Shown here: positions 49,939-59,277 of the stretch, in pieces
Layout: every line of letters begins with the position of its first letter
How positions within the stretch are numbered: position 1 is the first letter of the stretch
Assembly (NCBI GenBank): GCA_963750395.1
Contig: CAVVQM010000007.1
Location: 372,001 to 436,000, forward strand
Direction: 5' to 3'
DNA from: JADJPO01 sp963750395
GTDB lineage: Bacteria; Actinomycetota; Actinomycetes; Actinomycetales; Kineosporiaceae
Length of the DNA stretch: 64,000 nucleotides
Program-made: the position numbers and the translations under genes
The notes under the pieces: model-generated
What the model was told of the DNA's origin: nothing
Database searches by the model: none
What the model saw: the letters and a program-made list of their open reading frames with translations, nothing else

Positions 49939-50667
49939 GTGAAAATAGCCGTCGGTGCTCGCGACCGGATTGCGCAGGAGATCCTGCGCAGCGGTCCGGT
50001 GACGGCGGCCCAGCTTGCGCAGCACCTGGGCATGACCACGGCCGGCGTCCGGCGTCATCTCGAACTGCTCGAGGCGGCCGGACTGGTCAGCGAGTGGAGC
50101 GTTCCTCCGCGTCAACGGCGCGGGCGCGGGCGCCCGGCCCGATCGTTCGTGCTCACCGATGCCGGGCACGCGGCCATGAACAGCGAGTACGACGCCCTCG
50201 CCGTCCAGGCGCTGCGGTTCATCGACGAGACCGTCGGGCGCACGGCGGTTCGCTCGTTCGCGGCCCGCAGGGCCCGCGAGCTCGCCGAGCGGACCGCGCC
50301 GCAGGTCTCTGTCGCCGGCCCCTCGGTCGCCGCCCGGGCCCAAGCGCTGGCTGCGGGGCTGACCGATGACGGCTACGAGGCGAGCATCCGGCCGATCGGT
50401 GGCCAGGGGGTGCAGCTGTGCCAGGGTCACTGCCCGGTCCAGGACGTCGCCCGCGAGTTCCCCGAGCTGTGCGAGGCCGAGGCCGAGATGTTCTCCGAGC
50501 AGCTCGGCGTCCACGTGCAGCGGTTGGCGACCCTGGCCCACGGCGAGCACGTGTGCACGACCTACATACCGACCGAACCGATCGAGCAGCTAGATCCGAC
50601 CGACGCCGAACCGCCGGTCAGTACGTCCGTCCGTGACGAGACCCCCAGCGAAAGGCAGATCCGATGA
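49939..50667 (+). CDS. sufR: Fe-S-sensing transcriptional repressor SufR
   Basis: SufR is an ArsR/DeoR-like winged-helix regulator of 242 aa that binds an Fe-S cluster and represses the suf operon when cluster supply is adequate. The N-terminal HTH is VTAAQLAQHLGMTTAGVRRHLELLEAAGLV, followed by a basic wing (RQRRGRGRPARSF). The C-terminal half has the cluster cysteines in LCQGHCPVQDVAREFPELCEAE, plus Cys in HVCTTY. The stop overlaps the sufB ATG (ATGA). A palindrome overlaps its own -10 box. Confidence 0.94.
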   Translation: MKIAVGARDRIAQEILRSGPVTAAQLAQHLGMTTAGVRRHLELLEAAGLVSEWSVPPRQRRGRGRPARSFVLTDAGHAAMNSEYDALAVQALRFIDETVGRTAVRSFAARRARELAERTAPQVSVAGPSVAARAQALAAGLTDDGYEASIRPIGGQGVQLCQGHCPVQDVAREFPELCEAEAEMFSEQLGVHVQRLATLAHGEHVCTTYIPTEPIEQLDPTDAEPPVSTSVRDETPSERQIR

Positions 50668-52085
50668 CCTCCGAGCCGACCACCATGCACCCAGAGCTCG
50701 AGGGCCTGGGGCAGTACGAGTACGGCTGGTCCGATTCCGACACCGCGGGCGAGGGCGCCCGCCGCGGGCTGAACGAGGACGTGGTCCGTGACATCTCGGC
50801 GAAGAAGAACGAGCCGGAGTGGATGCTGAAGCTGCGGCTGAAGGCGTTGCGGCTGTTCGACAAGAAGCCGATGCCGACCTGGGGCAGCGATCTGACCGGC
50901 ATCCACTTCGACAACATCAAGTACTTCGTGCGGTCCACCGAGAAGCAGGCGGCCACCTGGGACGAGCTCCCCGACGACATCAAGCGCACCTACGACCGCC
51001 TTGGCATCCCCGAGGCGGAGAAGCAGCGTCTGATCGGCGGGGTCGCCGCCCAGTACGAGTCCGAGGTGGTCTACCACCAGATCCGGGAGGACCTGGAGGA
51101 GAAGGGTGTCATCTTCGTCGACACCGACACCGCGCTGCGCGAGCACGAGGACCTCTTCCGGGAGTACTTCACCAGCGTGATCCCCGCCGGGGACAACAAG
51201 TTCGCCTCCCTGAACACCGCGGTGTGGTCCGGCGGCTCGTTCATCTACGTGCCCAAGGGCGTCCACGTCGACATCCCGCTGCAGGCCTACTTCCGGATCA
51301 ACACCGAGAACATGGGCCAGTTCGAACGCACCCTGATCATCGCCGACGAGGGCTCGTACGTGCACTACGTCGAGGGCTGCACCGCGCCCATCTACAAGTC
51401 CGACTCCCTGCACTCGGCGGTCGTCGAGATCATCGTCAAGAAGGACGCACGGGTCCGGTACACGACGATCCAGAACTGGTCGAACAACGTCTACAACCTG
51501 GTGACCAAGCGGGCCACCGCGGCGCAGGGCGCGACCATGGAATGGGTCGACGGCAACATCGGCTCCAAGGTGACCATGAAGTACCCGGCGGTCTTCCTGC
51601 TCGGGGAGCACGCCAAGGGCGAGACCCTCTCGATCGCCTTCGCCGGCGAGGGCCAGCACCAGGACGCCGGGGCGAAGATGGTGCACGCGGCACCGCACAC
51701 GTCCTCCACGATCGTGTCCAAGTCGGTGGCCCGCGGCGGGGGCCGGACCTCCTACCGCGGTCTGGTGCAGGTGCTCGAGGGCTCGCACCACTCGGCGTCC
51801 ACGGTCCGCTGCGACGCGCTGCTCGTCGACACGATCAGCCGCAGCGACACCTATCCGTACGTCGACGTGCGCGAGGACGACGTCACGATGGGCCACGAGG
51901 CCACCGTCTCCAAGGTCAGCGACGACCAGCTCTTCTACCTCATGCAGCGCGGGCTGAGCGAGGAGGAGGCGATGGCGATGATCGTGCGCGGCTTCGTCGA
52001 GCCGATCGCGCGCGAGCTGCCCATGGAGTACGCGCTCGAACTGAACCGCCTCATCGAACTCCAGATGGAAGGGGCCGTCGGCTGA
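50664..52085 (+). CDS. sufB: Fe-S cluster assembly scaffold SufB
   Basis: SufB is the scaffold subunit of the SufBC2D complex, 473 aa. It has the family hallmarks NEDVVRDISAKKNEPEWML, FVPKG-like FIYVPKGVHVDIPLQAYFRIN, YVHYVEGCTAP (conserved Cys), NWSNNVYNLVTKRA and the C-terminal LFYLMQRGLSEEEAMAMIVRGF. No intein is present, unlike the mycobacterial SufB. The gene is uninterrupted and translationally coupled to sufR and sufD. Confidence 0.97.
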   Translation: MTSEPTTMHPELEGLGQYEYGWSDSDTAGEGARRGLNEDVVRDISAKKNEPEWMLKLRLKALRLFDKKPMPTWGSDLTGIHFDNIKYFVRSTEKQAATWDELPDDIKRTYDRLGIPEAEKQRLIGGVAAQYESEVVYHQIREDLEEKGVIFVDTDTALREHEDLFREYFTSVIPAGDNKFASLNTAVWSGGSFIYVPKGVHVDIPLQAYFRINTENMGQFERTLIIADEGSYVHYVEGCTAPIYKSDSLHSAVVEIIVKKDARVRYTTIQNWSNNVYNLVTKRATAAQGATMEWVDGNIGSKVTMKYPAVFLLGEHAKGETLSIAFAGEGQHQDAGAKMVHAAPHTSSTIVSKSVARGGGRTSYRGLVQVLEGSHHSASTVRCDALLVDTISRSDTYPYVDVREDDVTMGHEATVSKVSDDQLFYLMQRGLSEEEAMAMIVRGFVEPIARELPMEYALELNRLIELQMEGAVG

Positions 52086-53258
52086 TGACAGCCACCACCG
52101 CCGAACCCGGAGCACTGCTGCCGGACCACGTCATCCCGGACCAGTCGCGGGCCGAACGACGCAAGAGCTTCGACCCGGCCGACTTCGCCGTACCCGGCGG
52201 CCGGGAGGAGGACTGGCGGTTCACCCCGATGGACCGTCTGCACGAGGTACACGTCAGCGCGCCGGCCGCGGGGCCCGCCCTGGACGTCGACCTGTCCCGG
52301 GCCTCGGCCGTCCGCGCGGAGAGGGTCGGGCGCGACGATCCACGCCTGGGCCGTGCCGGGACGCCCGAGGACCGCGTCGCCGCCCGCGCCTGGGCGGGCT
52401 TCGAACGCGCCCTCGTGCTGACGGTGCCCCAGGGGGCCGTGATCGCCGACGCCGGTCCAGGTCACCCTGACCGGGCGGGGCGGTCTGGAGTACGGCCACA
52501 CCCTGATCACCGCCGAGGCCGGCTCGTCGGCCGTGGTCGTCCTGGACTTCCGCGGAAAGGCCGTCCTCGCCGAGAACGTCGAGATCGACGTCGCGGACGG
52601 CGCCTCGCTCACCCTGGTCAGCATCCAGGACTGGGACGACGACGCGGTGCACCTGTCGGCGCACCACGCCAGGCTGGGCCGCGATGCCCGGCTGAAGCAC
52701 GCCGTGGTCACGTTCGGCGGGGACGTCGTGCGCATCGCGCCGTCCGCGCGGTTCACGGCCCCCGGCGGTGAGGTGGAGCTGCTCGGTCTGTACCTGGCCG
52801 ACGCCGGCCAGCACCTGGAGAACCGGCTGTTCGTGGACCACGCGGTCCCGAACTGCCGCAGCAACGTCGTCTACAAGGGTGCGCTGCAGGGCGATTCGGC
52901 GCACACCGTCTGGATCGGCGACGTGCTGATCAGGGCGGAGGCCGAGGGCACCGAGACCTACGAGCTGAACCGGAACCTGCTGTTGACCGAGGGCACCCGC
53001 GCCGACTCGGTGCCCAACCTCGAGATCGAGACCGGCCAGATCGTCGGCGCCGGGCACGCCAGTGCCACCGGCCGGTTCGACGACGAGCAGCTGTTCTACC
53101 TGTGCTCGCGAGGGATCCCCGAGGACGAGGCGCGCCGTCTCGTCGTCCGGGCCTTCTTCGTCGAACTGGTGCAGCGGATCGGCGTGCCGGAGGTCGCCGA
53201 TCGGCTCACCGCGGCGATCGAGGAGGAACTGGACCGTTCGATGGGAGCCTCTCGGTGA
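52085..53258 (+). CDS. sufD: Fe-S cluster assembly protein SufD (one-base insertion near 52453)
   Basis: SufD is the SufB paralogue in the SufBC2D scaffold, ~390 aa. The N-terminal part (SFDPADFAVPGGREEDWRFTPMDRL) and the beta-helix part (VLDFRGKAVLAENVEI, NRLFVDHAVPNCRSNVVYKGAL) are in different frames. The C-terminal FYLCSRGIPEDEARRLVVRAFF is in the second frame. Dropping one base at 52451-52454 joins them through PVQVTLTGRGGLEYGHTLIT. The ATG at 52085 shares a base with the sufB stop. The stop overlaps the GTG of the Rieske gene. Confidence 0.92.
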
Positions 53259-53593
53259 GCCTGCAGAAGGCCCTGGCCCTGACCGAACTGCCCGACGTGG
53301 GCGCCGTCCGGGTCGTCCTGGACGGCACGCCGGTCGCCGTGGTGCGCGACGAGCAGGGCGACGTGCACGCCGTCGGGGACACCTGCACCCACGCCGAGGT
53401 CTCGCTGTCCGAGGGCGAGGTCACCGACTGCGAGATCGAGTGCTGGCTGCACGGATCGACCTTCGACCTGCGCACCGGCAAGCCACTGGCGCTGCCGGCC
53501 ATCCGGCCGATCCCCGTCTTCCCGGTGACGATCGACGACGGTCAGGTCCTCGTCGACGTCGCCAATCCGCTCAACCCTTCAGAGGAGAACTGA
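53255..53593 (+). CDS. Rieske-type [2Fe-2S] ferredoxin of the suf operon
   Basis: This is a 112-aa Rieske protein with the two ligand motifs CTHAEVSL (CXH) and CWLHGS (CXXH), in the short bacterial non-heme-oxygenase ferredoxin style. Its place between sufD and sufC is common in actinobacteria, where it may carry electrons for cluster assembly. The GTG at 53255 overlaps the sufD stop. Confidence 0.92.
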   Translation: MSLQKALALTELPDVGAVRVVLDGTPVAVVRDEQGDVHAVGDTCTHAEVSLSEGEVTDCEIECWLHGSTFDLRTGKPLALPAIRPIPVFPVTIDDGQVLVDVANPLNPSEEN

Positions 53594-53599
53594 GACTCC

Positions 53600-54358
53600 A
53601 TGACCACGTTGGAGATCCGCGACCTGCACGTCAGCGTCGAGACCGAGAACGGCGCCAAGCAGATCCTGAGCGGGGTCGACCTGACCGTCAGGTCGGGCGA
53701 GACCCACGCCATCATGGGGCCGAACGGCTCCGGCAAGTCGACCCTGGCCTACTCGATCGCCGGGCACCCCAAGTACACCGTGACCGGCGGCAGCGTGACG
53801 CTGGACGGCGAGGACGTCCTGGCGATGAGCGTCGACGAGCGTGCCCGCGCCGGGCTGTTCCTGGCCATGCAGTACCCGGTCGAGGTACCCGGGATCACCG
53901 TGTCGAACTTCCTGCGCACCGCCAAGACCGCCGTCGACGGGAAGGCGCCGAGCCTGCGCCATTGGGTCAAGGACGTCCGGTCCGCGATGGAGTCACTGCG
54001 GATGGACCCGGCGTTCGCCGAGCGCAACGTCAACGAGGGCTTCTCCGGCGGTGAGAAGAAGCGGCACGAGATCCTGCAGATGCAACTGCTCAGGCCGAAG
54101 CTCGCGATCCTGGACGAGACCGACTCGGGTCTGGACGTGGACGCACTGCGGATCGTCGCCGAGGGGATCAACCGGGTTCGGGCCACCGGCGAGGTCGGCG
54201 TCCTGCTGATCACCCACTACACCCGGATCCTGTCCTACGTCCGGCCCGACTTCGTGCACGTGTTCGTCGACGGCCGCATCGCCGAGGAGGGCGGCCCGGA
54301 ACTGGCCGAGCGTCTCGAGGCCGAGGGCTACGACCGGTTCAGTTCCGCGGCGGTCTGA
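53600..54358 (+). CDS. sufC: Fe-S cluster assembly ATPase SufC
   Basis: SufC is the ABC-type ATPase of the SufBC2D complex, 252 aa. It has Walker A MGPNGSGKSTLAYSIAG, the SufC-specific Q-loop AMQYPVEVPGITVSNFLR, signature FSGGEKKRHEILQM, Walker B AILDETDSGLDVDAL and LLITHYTRIL. It follows the Rieske gene by six bases and is uninterrupted. Confidence 0.97.
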   Translation: MTTLEIRDLHVSVETENGAKQILSGVDLTVRSGETHAIMGPNGSGKSTLAYSIAGHPKYTVTGGSVTLDGEDVLAMSVDERARAGLFLAMQYPVEVPGITVSNFLRTAKTAVDGKAPSLRHWVKDVRSAMESLRMDPAFAERNVNEGFSGGEKKRHEILQMQLLRPKLAILDETDSGLDVDALRIVAEGINRVRATGEVGVLLITHYTRILSYVRPDFVHVFVDGRIAEEGGPELAERLEAEGYDRFSSAAV

Positions 54359-54366
54359 GCGTCGAC

Positions 54367-55679
54367 GTGATCGAGACCGAGCACGAACGGCCCTCCGGCC
54401 GGCAGCCAGGCGGGGGGGTTGGACGAGTCCGCTCTGGAGCGGATCCGCGCCGACTTCCCGCTGCTCGCCCGCACGGTGGGCGGGGAGCGGCTGGTCTACC
54501 TGGACTCCGGGGCGACCGCGCAGCGCCCCAACGCGGTGCTGGACGCCGAGCGCGAGTTCCTGGCCCGGTCCAACTCGGCGGTGCACCGCGGGGCGCACAC
54601 CGTGGCCGAGGAGGCCACGACGGCGTATGAGGACGCCCGGGCCGCCGTGGCCGCCCTGGTCGGCCGGGACGAGGACGAACTCGTCTGGACGCGCAATGCC
54701 ACCGAGGCCCTGAACCTGGTGGCGTACGGGCTGTCCGCGGGTGCCGGGCCGCTGGCCCTGGGGCCGGGCGACGAGGTGCTGATCACCGAGATGGAGCACC
54801 ACGCCAACCTGGTGCCCTGGCAGCAGGCCTGCGCGCGGTCCGGGGCCCGGCTGCGGTGGATCGGGCTGACCGACGAGGGACGGCTCGACCTGTCCGGGTT
54901 GACCGCGGGCGGCGACCCTCTGCTCACCGAGCGAACCCGGGTGGTGGCGTTCACGCACACCTCCAACGTGCTGGGCACGATCAACCCGGTGCCTCGAGCT
55001 GGTCGCGGCCGCGCAGGCGGTCGGCGCCCTGACCGTGCTGGACGCCTGCCAGTCCGTGCCGCACCAGCGGGTGGACCTGGCCGCGCTGGGCGTCGACCTG
55101 GCGGTGTTCTCCGCACACAAGATGCTCGGGCCGACCGGGATCGGGGCGCTCGCCGGCAGGCGTGAGGTGCTCGCGGAGCTGCCGCCGTTCCTGACCGGGG
55201 GTTCGATGGTCGCCGAGGTTTGGATGGACACGGCGACCTTCCGGGAGCCGCCGCAGCGCTTCGAGGCGGGCACGCCCCCGGTGAGTCAGGCCGTCGCCTG
55301 GCACGCCGCCGTCGACTACCTCGAGACGATCGGGCTGGACCGGATCGCCGCGCACGAGCATGCGCTGACCGAGCGGTTGCTGGAGGGGGTCGCCGAGGTG
55401 GCCGGCGTCCGCGTGCTCGGCCCCCGGCGAGCGCATCACCGCGCCGGTGCCGTCAGCGTCGTCGTGGACGGCGTGCACCCCCACGACGTCGGCCAGTTCC
55501 TCGACCATCTGGGGATCGCCGTCCGGGTCGGTCACCACTGCGCGCAGCCCGCGCACCGCCGCTTCGGGGCCACCGCGAGCACCCGGGCCAGCGTGTACCT
55601 CTACAACACTCCGGACGAGGTCGACGCCTTCGTCGCCGGACTCGGCAAGGTCCGGGCCTACTTCGGAGCCGACCGATGA
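54367..55679 (+). CDS. sufS: Cysteine desulfurase SufS (two one-base insertions)
   Basis: SufS is a PLP enzyme that takes sulfur from cysteine, ~437 aa. Visible motifs are YLDSGATAQRP, AVHRGAHTVAEEAT, ITEMEHHANLVPWQQ, the Schiff-base Lys in FSAHKMLGPTGIG and the active-site Cys loop VRVGHHCAQPAHRRFG. The frame shifts +1 at about 54992 (GTINPV | LELVAAAQAVGAL). A second break probably lies in the G7 run at 54412-54418, just before LDESALERIRADFPLL: I place the start at the GTG 54367, upstream of that run. If the run is correct, translation would have to begin at the TTG at 54419. Confidence 0.9.
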
Positions 55680-56170
55680 ACGCCCTCGACCAGCTGTACC
55701 AGCAGGTGATCCTGGATCACTACCGCCAGAAGCACGGCAGCGGGTTGCGCGACTGCCCGGATGCCGCCCTGGGGGAGAGCCGCCAGTTCAATCCGCTGTG
55801 CGGGGACGAGATCACGGTCCGGGTGGCGCTGTCCGGCGTCGACGACGGGGCCGAGCCGATCGTGGTCCGAGACCTGTCCTGGGACGGCGAGGGCTGCTCG
55901 ATCAGCCAGGCCTCGACCTCGGTGCTGTACGACCTCGTCTGCGGGATGCCGCTGGAGCGCGCCGAGGAGGTGGTCGAGGCATTCCGGACCATGGTGCGTT
56001 CGCGCGGCCAGGGGGAACCGGACGAGGAACTGCTCGGTGACGGCACGGCGTTCCAGGGCGTCGGCCGCCACGCCAACCGGGTGAAGTGCGCGATGCTCGG
56101 CTGGACGGCCTTCGAGGCTGCCGTCCTGGCCGCCCGCGCTGCGACGACCAAGGAGACCGAAGATGACTGA
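55676..56170 (+). CDS. sufU: SufU-type Fe-S assembly / sulfur-transfer protein
   Basis: SufU is a zinc-bound sulfurtransferase that accepts sulfur from SufS, 164 aa. It has YQQVILDHYRQKHGSG, NPLCGDEITV (first Cys and Asp), the SufU-type insert, GEGCSISQASTSVL (second Cys) and RVKCAMLGWTAFEAAV (third Cys). The ATG overlaps the sufS stop (ATGA). Confidence 0.95.
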   Translation: MNALDQLYQQVILDHYRQKHGSGLRDCPDAALGESRQFNPLCGDEITVRVALSGVDDGAEPIVVRDLSWDGEGCSISQASTSVLYDLVCGMPLERAEEVVEAFRTMVRSRGQGEPDEELLGDGTAFQGVGRHANRVKCAMLGWTAFEAAVLAARAATTKETEDD

Positions 56171-56501
56171 GACACATTCCGCCCGGCCGGGTCCGGTGAC
56201 CGTGGCCGACGTCGAGGAGGCCCTCCGCGACGTCGTCGATCCCGAACTCGGGATCAACGTGGTCGATCTGGGCCTCGTCTACGGCGTGACCATCGACCAG
56301 CACAACCAGGCCGTGGTGGACATGACCCTGACCTCGGCCGCATGCCCGCTGACCGACGTCATCGAGGACCAGGCCAACCAGGCCCTGGAGGGTCTCGTGG
56401 ACGGGATGCGGATCAACTGGGTCTGGATGCCGCCGTGGGGCCCGGACAAGATCACTGAGGACGGCCGGGACCAGTTGCGCGCGTTGGGGTTCAACGTCTG
56501 A
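56163..56501 (+). CDS. sufT: SufT-like MIP18/DUF59 family Fe-S maturation factor
   Basis: This is a 112-aa MIP18-domain protein that helps mature Fe-S proteins. Motifs: ALRDVVDPELGINVVDLGLVYGV and MTLTSAACPLTDVIEDQ (conserved Cys), then VWMPPWGPDKI. It overlaps the end of sufU by eight bases and closes the core suf set. Confidence 0.93.
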   Translation: MTETHSARPGPVTVADVEEALRDVVDPELGINVVDLGLVYGVTIDQHNQAVVDMTLTSAACPLTDVIEDQANQALEGLVDGMRINWVWMPPWGPDKITEDGRDQLRALGFNV

Positions 56502-56521
56502 GCGACGCGTCGGACGATCAG

Positions 56522-57211
56522 GTGTCGGCCGCGCGGACCGTGACCGTGGCGGCCACCCGTCTCGCCCGGTGGGTCGATGGGTTCGGTGTACGACACCGGG
56601 GTTTCGAGGTGACGGGCACCGCCGACGGTCTGGAACTGGTCGGCGGCGACGGCGAACGTGCCGAACTCACGCTGCCCTTCCTGCCCTGGGACGGCGCATC
56701 GGTCGAGGACGCCGAGGCGCACCTGGCGCGCCCACGTCGCACCCTGGTACTGATCATCCGGCGCGGCGGCTTCGCCTGCGCGGTGGTCGATTCCCGATCA
56801 GGCCACGGTTCGCCGGGCGCCGCGGTGACGTCGTCCAAGGTCGGTTCGCGGTACGTGCAGGGGCGCACCGCCGCCGGGGGCTGGTCGCAGCAGCGCTATG
56901 CGCGACGGCGTCAGGCGCAGGCGGACAGACTGGTTGAGGCGGCGGTCGCCGTGGCCGTCGACCGGCTGCCGAGGGCCGTTGCCGAGCGCGCCGGCGACGG
57001 CCGGACCGAGATCTGGCTGGCCACCGGGGGAGACCGGGCCCTGACCACCCGGGCGCTCCAGGATCGTCGACTGGCCCGCCTGCACACGCTGCCGCACCTG
57101 CCCCACCTCGCCGTGGGCGATCCGGGGCGCGAGACGATCGCGGCGCTGCCGGACCTGTTGAGCCGGCTGACCATCACCCTGCACCCACCCGCATCACGTG
57201 GAGAGTCATGA
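56522..57211 (+). CDS. acVLRF1-family peptidyl-tRNA hydrolase (ribosome rescue factor)
   Basis: This is a 229-aa protein of the actinobacterial Vms1-like release factor 1 family. The core block is GGFACAVVDSRSG followed by VGSRYVQGRTAAGGWSQQRYARRR. The GGWSQQ at residues ~119-124 holds the Gln that, by analogy with Vms1/ANKZF1 and eRF1, positions water for hydrolysis of peptidyl-tRNA on a split 50S subunit. The GTG start is 20 bases after sufT, so it is probably part of the suf transcript. Its stop overlaps the next gene (ATGA). The family assignment is strong; the activity is inferred from the family. Confidence 0.82.
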   Translation: MSAARTVTVAATRLARWVDGFGVRHRGFEVTGTADGLELVGGDGERAELTLPFLPWDGASVEDAEAHLARPRRTLVLIIRRGGFACAVVDSRSGHGSPGAAVTSSKVGSRYVQGRTAAGGWSQQRYARRRQAQADRLVEAAVAVAVDRLPRAVAERAGDGRTEIWLATGGDRALTTRALQDRRLARLHTLPHLPHLAVGDPGRETIAALPDLLSRLTITLHPPASRGES

Positions 57212-57984
57212 GCGAGAGCGCTTCGCGCGGTCCCCGAGTCCTGCTGGTCACCGGCGGCGGTCGCGGGATCGGCGCCGCGGTGGCCCGATCGGCGGCGCGC
57301 GACGGCTGGGACGTGGCGGTGAACTACGCCAGGGACCACGACTGCGCCGAGGGCGTCGTCGACGCGGTACGGGCTGCCGGCCGGCGCGCCGTCGCGGTCC
57401 AGGCCGACCTGGCGGACGAGGGCGCCGTGCGGCGGATGTTCGAGCGCGTCGACGCCGAGCTGGGCACCCTCGCGGGGCTGGTCAACAACGCCGGGATCGT
57501 CGCACAGGGCTGCCGGCTGGACGACCTCGACCGGATGACCCCGGCGCGGTGGCGGCACCTGTTCGAGGTCAACGTGATCGCCCTGATGCTGTGTTCGCAG
57601 CTGGCGGTGCGTCGGATGAGCACGCGGTTCGGCGGGGTGGGCGGGGCGATCGTCAACCTCTCGAGCAGGGCCTCGCGCAGCGGTGGGGCCGAGATGTACG
57701 TCGACTACGCGGCGTCCAAGGGCGCCGTCGACACGATCACGATCGGTCTGGCCAAGGAGACCGCCGGCGACGGGGTCCGGGTGAACGGCGTGCGACCCGG
57801 CGTCGTCGACACCGGGATCCATGCCGACAGCGGAGACCCCGAGCGGGCCAGGTCGCTCGGTCCCAGCATGCCGATGGGCCGACCGGCCCGGCCCGAGGAG
57901 ATCGCCGAGCCGGTGGTCTGGCTGCTCTCGGACGCAGCGAGCTACCTCACCGGGTCGATCGTCGACGTCACCGGCGGTCGTTGA
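57208..57984 (+). CDS. SDR-family oxidoreductase (FabG-like)
   Basis: This is a 258-aa short-chain dehydrogenase of the classical type: LVTGGGRGIGAAVARSAA (cofactor glycine motif), VNNAGIVAQG, the catalytic Ser in AIVNLSSRASRSGG, and Tyr/Lys in YVDYAASKGAVDT. The C-terminal block is ASYLTGSIVDVTGG. The substrate is not evident. Being coupled to the acVLRF1 gene by a four-base overlap, it is the last gene of the long suf transcript and is convergent with the biotin-transport genes. Confidence 0.88.
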   Translation: MSESASRGPRVLLVTGGGRGIGAAVARSAARDGWDVAVNYARDHDCAEGVVDAVRAAGRRAVAVQADLADEGAVRRMFERVDAELGTLAGLVNNAGIVAQGCRLDDLDRMTPARWRHLFEVNVIALMLCSQLAVRRMSTRFGGVGGAIVNLSSRASRSGGAEMYVDYAASKGAVDTITIGLAKETAGDGVRVNGVRPGVVDTGIHADSGDPERARSLGPSMPMGRPARPEEIAEPVVWLLSDAASYLTGSIVDVTGGR

Positions 57985-57996
57985 CCGGTCGTCGCA

Positions 57997-58593
57997 TCAG
58001 TCGTCGACGCCGCGCGCGATGAGTGCCTCGCCCATCCGATCGGCGTGACGGACGGTCCTGATCACCATCGGGACGGCGTACCCGCGCACCGAGCGCTGGG
58101 CACCGCGGGCGGCCCGAGCCTCGCGCACCTCGGTGGCGATCCGTGCCAGCACCGGCACCGTCCTGATCACCAGGGCCAGCAGGAGGGCCACCCGCTCCGG
58201 ACGGATCCCGACGTGGCGCAGCGGCGCCAGCGCCCGGACCAGGGCCTCGATCAGATCCTCGGTACGCGTGGTCAGGGTGACCAGTCCCGCCGCGAGCACC
58301 GCCAGCAGGATCGACCCGCACACGACGACCGCCGCCGCTGTCCCGGCGAGCCACACCTGGGCGGCGCCGACCAGGACCAGCACCCACGCCACGGGGCGCG
58401 CCTGGCGGCCCAGCACCGACCATCCGAGGCCGCTGAGCCGGCCGAGCCCGATTGTCGCGGCCAGGGCGCCGAGCACCACCGGCACCGAGGCGAAGGCGGT
58501 CACCAGGGCCAGAGCGGTCAGCAGCCCCGCCAGCTTCACCCCGGCCCGGGTGCGGTGCAGCAGGGAGTCACCCGGCACGTAGAGCCCGATCAT
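57997..58593 (-). CDS. bioN: Energy-coupling factor transporter transmembrane protein BioN (EcfT)
   Basis: This is the T component of an ECF vitamin transporter, 198 aa. Several helices precede the coupling helices with the typical Ala-Arg-Gly motif (REARAARGAQRSVRG, and MGEALIARGVDD at the C-terminus). It overlaps bioM by four bases and belongs with BioY in the same operon, which is the basis for naming biotin as substrate. Confidence 0.9.
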   Translation of the reverse strand: MIGLYVPGDSLLHRTRAGVKLAGLLTALALVTAFASVPVVLGALAATIGLGRLSGLGWSVLGRQARPVAWVLVLVGAAQVWLAGTAAAVVVCGSILLAVLAAGLVTLTTRTEDLIEALVRALAPLRHVGIRPERVALLLALVIRTVPVLARIATEVREARAARGAQRSVRGYAVPMVIRTVRHADRMGEALIARGVDD

Positions 58594-59276
58594 CGCTCCT
58601 CCCGCGCCAGACGACGGTAGAACGCCAGCGCGGGCCCGGGCTCGTCGTCGGCGACCAGTCGCCCGTGATCGAGGACCAGCACCCGGTCGAAGCCCGACAG
58701 CACGTCGAGATGATGGGTCACCAGCACCACCGAGGCGTCGAGGCCGGCGAGCAGCCCGCCGATCCGGCGGGCGTTCCTCAGATCGAGCAGCGTCGTGGGC
58801 TCGTCGCAGACCACCAGCGACGGCTCGGTCACCAGCACAGACGCCAGGGCCAGCAGCTGCTTCTCGCCCCCCGAGAGCAGGTGGGCGGGGGAGTCGGCCC
58901 GGCCGGCCAGGTCGTAGGAGGTCAACACCTGCTCGACCTTCGAACGCAGTCGGTCCTTGGGCAATCCGCTGCGCCGCAACGAGAACGCCACGTCCTCGCC
59001 GACGGTGGGCATCACGATCTGCGCGTCCGGGTCGGTGAACACGAATCCGACCCGTTGCCGCACCGCGGCCGCCCGTCGCGCGGTGTCCAGCCCGTCCACC
59101 AGGACGCGCCCCGAGGTCGGCACCACCAACGCGTTGAGCAGCCTGGCGAACGTGGACTTGCCCGATCCGTTCAGGCCGACGACTCCGACCCGGTGCTGGT
59201 CGAGTTGCACGTCGACGCCGTCCAGCACCACCCGCCCGCCGGCGCGGTGGGTCACCTCCTCCACCCGGATCCGCAC
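58590..59276 (-). CDS. bioM: Energy-coupling factor ATPase BioM (EcfA)
   Basis: This is the ATPase of the BioMNY transporter, 228 aa. Walker A is VVGLNGSGKSTFARLL, the Q-loop VGFVFTDPDAQIVMPTVGEDVAF is typical of ECF ATPases, the signature is LLSGGEKQLLALA, and Walker B is LVVCDEPTTLLDLRN. The GTG start at 59276 is one base after the thiolase stop. A single EcfA subunit is the rule in BioMNY systems. Confidence 0.93.
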   Translation of the reverse strand: MRIRVEEVTHRAGGRVVLDGVDVQLDQHRVGVVGLNGSGKSTFARLLNALVVPTSGRVLVDGLDTARRAAAVRQRVGFVFTDPDAQIVMPTVGEDVAFSLRRSGLPKDRLRSKVEQVLTSYDLAGRADSPAHLLSGGEKQLLALASVLVTEPSLVVCDEPTTLLDLRNARRIGGLLAGLDASVVLVTHHLDVLSGFDRVLVLDHGRLVADDEPGPALAFYRRLAREER

Positions 59277-59277
59277 G

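Noticed and set aside
57208..57984. Calling the SDR gene FabG of fatty acid synthesis
   Set aside because: The motifs fit the whole classical SDR family and no fatty acid synthesis genes are adjacent.
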